Part shown: positions 5,798 to 8,675 of the stretch, one piece after another
How positions within the stretch are numbered: the stretch's first letter is position 1
Layout of the letters: every line of letters begins with the position of its first letter
Assembly: GCA_031264645.1 (NCBI GenBank)
Contig: JAISDR010000174.1
Coordinates: forward strand, 1-8,675
Source of the DNA: Prevotellaceae bacterium
Lineage (GTDB): Bacteria; Bacteroidota; Bacteroidia; Bacteroidales; UBA932
Reading direction: 5' to 3'
DNA: 8,675 nucleotides
Position numbers and translations under genes: made by a program
Notes under the pieces: model-generated
Databases searched by the model: none
The model's input: only the letters and a program-made list of their open reading frames with translations
What the model was told of the DNA's origin: nothing

Positions 5798-7702
5798 TTA
5801 CAATCTTAAATTCACACCTCCGAATACGGTAGCTTTCGGCATCGGGTATCCGGTATTGATTTCATATTCCTGCGACAGCAGGTTTTCTCCCTTTACAAAC
5901 AGTTCCAGCGTCTTGCAGACGTTGTAGGCTACTCTTGCATTCCAGAGAGTAAACGAATCCTTCACCATGTTTGCCGCAGCAACGGAAGTGTAAAGATTCC
6001 CAATATACTGTACGCCGGAGGAAATCCTCCATTTCGAGACAGACCAGTCAAAGCCCGCATACAGCTTGTGTTCCGGAGCGGCTTCTATTTTATATTCCAT
6101 ATTGAGCCAGCTGTAATTTGCGGATATTCTGAAATTTGGACTTATCCTGTAGAAGGACGCCAGTTCCAGACCGTAATTTTCAATCTCGTCGGTATTGACG
6201 TTCAGGGGACCTCTGTCCGTCATTATTGTTGTTATAGCGTTATCTCCCTTGATATAGAAGATATTCACGTCGAATCCAAGCCTGTATTCCAGCAGTTTCT
6301 GCGAGAATGACAGTTCGTAGTTCATCAGCCGCTCCGGTTTCAAGTCGGGATTTTGGGGCGGAAACATGTACATCTCCCTGATGGTGGGATTTCGGAATCC
6401 CTTGCTTACTATGGCTTTCAGGACTGTAGCATCGGACATCGGGAAACTGAGTCCCGCCTGCGGAACCCATTCCGTACCGGTTCTGCTGTTGTTATCAAGC
6501 CTGATTCCGGCATTCAGAAAAAGTCTGGAAAATATTTTCTGTTCAATATTAAGGTATCCGGCTACATCGTTGATTCCTCTTTCTGCAATGTCTGCGTCTG
6601 GACGGCTGTCAAGATAAGTATTCCATGCATGACCGCTAAAACGCTGCAAATCAAATCCGGCAGTAATCCGGTTACCCGTGAAAAGGTCAAACGCCTGATA
6701 CAGCGATAACCCGAACATGTTGTCGGTCGAACGGAAGCGGGCAACAAGAGGAACGCCGTTTGGTCTGTAGCCGTCGTTGATGCTGTGCAGTCCGAAGTTA
6801 TAGAAAAACTTCAAGGCGCCGGAAGTCTTCCCGTACCTGTTTTCAATTGAAACAGAGCTTACTCCGCGGGTAACATCGGCGTCATTATCAATTACCGGAT
6901 CGTTGACAGCGCCGGGGTTTGATGCGTCGAAATTCGTCAGGCTCAAGTCCGCAAAGGCTTTCCAGTTTGACGTAAAGTCGTATCCGAATTTTCCGTAAAC
7001 GCTGTACTGGTTAAAGTCCATGTTTTCACGGATTCCGTCGCTGTGATTGTAAGCGGCAGACAGGTAGCTGCTGAATTTTCCCGAACGGGCATAATTGTCA
7101 ACTTCCGAAGAAACAGTATTGTACGAGCCGTACATTGCCCTGAAATTCGTTTTGATTCCGTCTTCCGGCGACTTTTTCGTGATGATGTTGATAACTCCTC
7201 CCAAAGCATTCGAGCCGTAAAGCATCGACGCCGGACCGCGTACAACTTCCACGCGTTCAGCCATAAGCGACTGATAGGCATCGGGCAGGGGATGCCCCAT
7301 AAGACCCATATATTGAGGATGCCCGTCGATAAGCAAGAGTACGCCTGTAGTCGGACTTCCGCCTACGCCCCTGATTTTCATCCCTCCGGCAGAACCGGTG
7401 GATACTCCGTAGCCCATAATGCCGCGTCCTGTGATGTACAGTCCCGGAACTTCCTCGGTGATAGTGGGTAAGAGCGACTGTTCGAGCCTGTTTTCTACAG
7501 TCTTACTTCCTATAACCGTAACGCTCATTGGTAAATTCCGCAGATTTGTCTCTGTCCGCGAGCCTGTTACGATAACTTCATCCAGCTGAATGGAGTCTTC
7601 CATCATTCGCGCATAACTCCCGCCTGCAAATATGAACTGCAAAGTAAGGACAGTTAAAATCAAACGTATTTTTATTCTCATTTTATTATTTGTTAAACTC
7701 AT
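5798..7702 (-). CDS. TonB-dependent outer-membrane receptor (BtuB/FepA-like size)
   Basis: The product is 634 residues. A signal peptide covers about 8-32, followed by a TonB box (DEVIVTG, 41-47). A plug domain spans roughly 48-177, with the conserved segments MKIRGVGG (108-115), LLLIDGHPQ (122-130), ERVEVVRGPASMLYGSNALGG (from 149) and VINIITKK (170-177). The 22-stranded barrel region ends with the usual FVKGENLLSQEYE and GYPMPKATVFGGV blocks; the last residue is Leu rather than Phe. There is no SusC-type carboxypeptidase-like N-terminal extension and no SusD partner, so polysaccharide uptake is unlikely. The size and layout fit uptake of a siderophore, heme, corrinoid or similar scarce compound. 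The plug has a His/Met/Tyr-rich stretch (HPQYMGLMGHPLPDAY, 128-143). Two ATGs are possible, 7702 (4 bases after the previous stop) and 7681 (MRIKIRL, a cleaner signal peptide); I keep the longer form because of coupling. Confidence 0.93.
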   Translation of the reverse strand: MSLTNNKMRIKIRLILTVLTLQFIFAGGSYARMMEDSIQLDEVIVTGSRTETNLRNLPMSVTVIGSKTVENRLEQSLLPTITEEVPGLYITGRGIMGYGVSTGSAGGMKIRGVGGSPTTGVLLLIDGHPQYMGLMGHPLPDAYQSLMAERVEVVRGPASMLYGSNALGGVINIITKKSPEDGIKTNFRAMYGSYNTVSSEVDNYARSGKFSSYLSAAYNHSDGIRENMDFNQYSVYGKFGYDFTSNWKAFADLSLTNFDASNPGAVNDPVIDNDADVTRGVSSVSIENRYGKTSGALKFFYNFGLHSINDGYRPNGVPLVARFRSTDNMFGLSLYQAFDLFTGNRITAGFDLQRFSGHAWNTYLDSRPDADIAERGINDVAGYLNIEQKIFSRLFLNAGIRLDNNSRTGTEWVPQAGLSFPMSDATVLKAIVSKGFRNPTIREMYMFPPQNPDLKPERLMNYELSFSQKLLEYRLGFDVNIFYIKGDNAITTIMTDRGPLNVNTDEIENYGLELASFYRISPNFRISANYSWLNMEYKIEAAPEHKLYAGFDWSVSKWRISSGVQYIGNLYTSVAAANMVKDSFTLWNARVAYNVCKTLELFVKGENLLSQEYEINTGYPMPKATVFGGVNLRL

Positions 7703-7706
7703 GTAT

Positions 7707-8105
7707 CTATATTATCCACGGAAATTTAAAACATTCTTCATTATACAATGCATAGTCGGCGTTTCCGTTTACCGCAAAGGTTTTTATCAGCTTTGCACCC
7801 TGCAGCAGTTCCATTGCGAGCTTGAGCGAGGCTCCCGTTTTGATACGGTCGTCGACTAAAAGAACAGTCCTGTCTTTAAATTCAAAATCAACAGGAGCCA
7901 GCAGTCTGGGGCTGTCATATTTCGGTTTCTGACTGTTGTCCCGCAAATTAATTCTCAAAAACTGAATCTCAATGCCAAGCCTCTGATTGAGAATTGCCGC
8001 GGGTATTATCCCGCCATTGGCAATTGCTACAATCATGTCGAATTTTTCGACAAAGGTAATGGCTCTGAATTTTTCCAGCGCTTCGTCGAATGTCTTTATC
8101 TGCAT
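7707..8105 (-). CDS. Short type I phosphoribosyltransferase-family protein
   Basis: The product is 132 residues. It carries the PRPP-binding signature VLLVDDRIKTGASL (81-94), including the acidic pair D85-D86 and the TG turn. It also has an upstream glycine loop, IANGGIIPA (28-36), where many relatives have RGG. These place it in the type I PRTase fold, closest in feel to Gpt-like or other small purine-type transferases but about 20 residues shorter than Gpt. The hood region that sets base specificity is too short to assign. It probably acts in the cytoplasm, transferring a ribosyl phosphate from PRPP to a base, or binding PRPP as a regulator. It lies 6 bases after the ECF S-component stop and 4 bases before the TonB receptor start, so it is almost surely co-transcribed with both. 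That context suggests trapping of an imported nucleobase-like compound, which is inference. Confidence 0.85.
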   Translation of the reverse strand: MQIKTFDEALEKFRAITFVEKFDMIVAIANGGIIPAAILNQRLGIEIQFLRINLRDNSQKPKYDSPRLLAPVDFEFKDRTVLLVDDRIKTGASLKLAMELLQGAKLIKTFAVNGNADYALYNEECFKFPWII

Positions 8106-8111
8106 GAATAT

Positions 8112-8621
8112 TTATACTTTAACCAGCGCCCTCAACACCGCGTATCCTGCAAATATCTGTACCAGCAAACCCGGGTATCCCATGGTCAAATCTTTTAATG
8201 CTCTGGAAAAATCGGCTACAACAGCCCATTCAACCAGCGTCCCGACTGCCTGATACACAAGTACTGCCGCCACTATTGCCAAAAAGGAAATCTTGCCGCT
8301 CAAGTGCGCTGCATAAGCCGCTCCTGCTGCAAGCAATACCGATTTGACAATGATAACGGGCAAAACTGCCGCCGCCGGCATGCCAAACAATAAACTGTTG
8401 ACAAGCGGAGAAGCAATCGCCGTTAACAATCCGACGCCAATACCATATTTATACGCCGCAATAAGCGTAAAAAAATAAATCGGCAACCATGTCAAGCCCC
8501 CTCCGGGAAGCAAATGACATAACTGAGGCAAGATAACATTGCCCGCAATAAAGATTAATGCAAAGAGATAAGTTTTTGACTCTTTGTACGATAAGGAATA
8601 AAGTTTTACTGTTGTATCCAT
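8112..8621 (-). CDS. ECF-type transporter S component, substrate unknown
   Basis: The product is 169 residues and very hydrophobic, with about six membrane segments (roughly 18-34, 45-62, 64-80, 84-104, 111-130 and 150-166). The segments GLTWLPIYFFTLIAAYKYG and GLLTAIASPLVNSLLFGMPA are typical of S components of energy-coupling factor vitamin transporters. S components bind the substrate in the inner membrane and need an EcfT/EcfA module, which is not in this window and may be shared from elsewhere. The ATG at 8621 is the first visible in frame. No clear Bacteroidota promoter (TTG, then TAnnTTTG) or riboswitch can be seen in the 54 bases left upstream. The next gene starts 6 bases downstream, so this is the first visible gene of the cluster. 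The substrate cannot be assigned from sequence alone. Confidence 0.8.
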   Translation of the reverse strand: MDTTVKLYSLSYKESKTYLFALIFIAGNVILPQLCHLLPGGGLTWLPIYFFTLIAAYKYGIGVGLLTAIASPLVNSLLFGMPAAAVLPVIIVKSVLLAAGAAYAAHLSGKISFLAIVAAVLVYQAVGTLVEWAVVADFSRALKDLTMGYPGLLVQIFAGYAVLRALVKV

Positions 8622-8675
8622 TTATATAAAATTTATAATTTGTGCAATGTTAGTAATTTAATTTGATATGGAAAT

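Noticed and set aside
5798..7702. SusC-type glycan importer
   Set aside because: The receptor lacks the N-terminal carboxypeptidase-like extension, is much shorter than SusC proteins, and has no SusD gene next to it.
8622..8675. Promoter or riboswitch upstream of the ECF S-component gene
   Set aside because: Only 54 AT-rich bases are available. No TTG/TAnnTTTG pair with proper spacing and no conserved riboswitch core can be recognised; a longer leader may exist outside the window.

Overview
The window looks like a chromosomal segment of a Bacteroidota (probably Bacteroidales) bacterium. The evidence is a surface protein ending in a type IX secretion (T9SS) type A sorting domain, a TonB-dependent receptor in an operon-like cluster, weak Shine-Dalgarno sequences, and intergenic hairpin repeats of a style I associate with this phylum. 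The species cannot be named from the sequence.

The left part (1-2680, + strand) holds two tightly spaced genes. The first is the 3' part of a large modular surface protein: two copies of a ~190-residue Ig-like/Fn3-like unit, a cadherin-like domain, a linker domain and the T9SS sorting domain. Its 5' end lies outside the window. Four bases downstream is an outer-membrane beta-barrel protein. The pair suggests a secreted or surface-anchored T9SS cargo with a co-expressed barrel.

The middle part (2681-3145) separates convergent genes and has no convincing gene. It is packed with structured DNA: a 19-bp-stem inverted repeat (2714-2758), a ~203-bp element bounded by 33-bp inverted repeats with further internal hairpins (2796-2998), and three tandem 23-bp units each carrying a TTATC/GATAA dyad (3046-3114).

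The right part (8621 down to 3146, - strand) holds five co-directional genes in transcription order: an ECF-type transporter S component, a short type I phosphoribosyltransferase, a BtuB/FepA-sized TonB-dependent receptor, an exported DUF362 protein, and a NapH-NapG-like membrane polyferredoxin with six predicted [4Fe-4S] clusters. The first three genes are separated by only 4-6 bases. The DUF362 gene follows after 35 bases and the polyferredoxin gene after 115 bases that contain a perfect 20-bp palindrome.

Read together, these five genes could form an uptake route: outer-membrane import by the TonB receptor, an envelope redox step by DUF362 and the polyferredoxin, inner-membrane import by the ECF S subunit, and trapping by a PRPP-dependent transferase. 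The substrate is unknown. The individual families are recognisable; their joint function is inference and is the most interesting point in the window.
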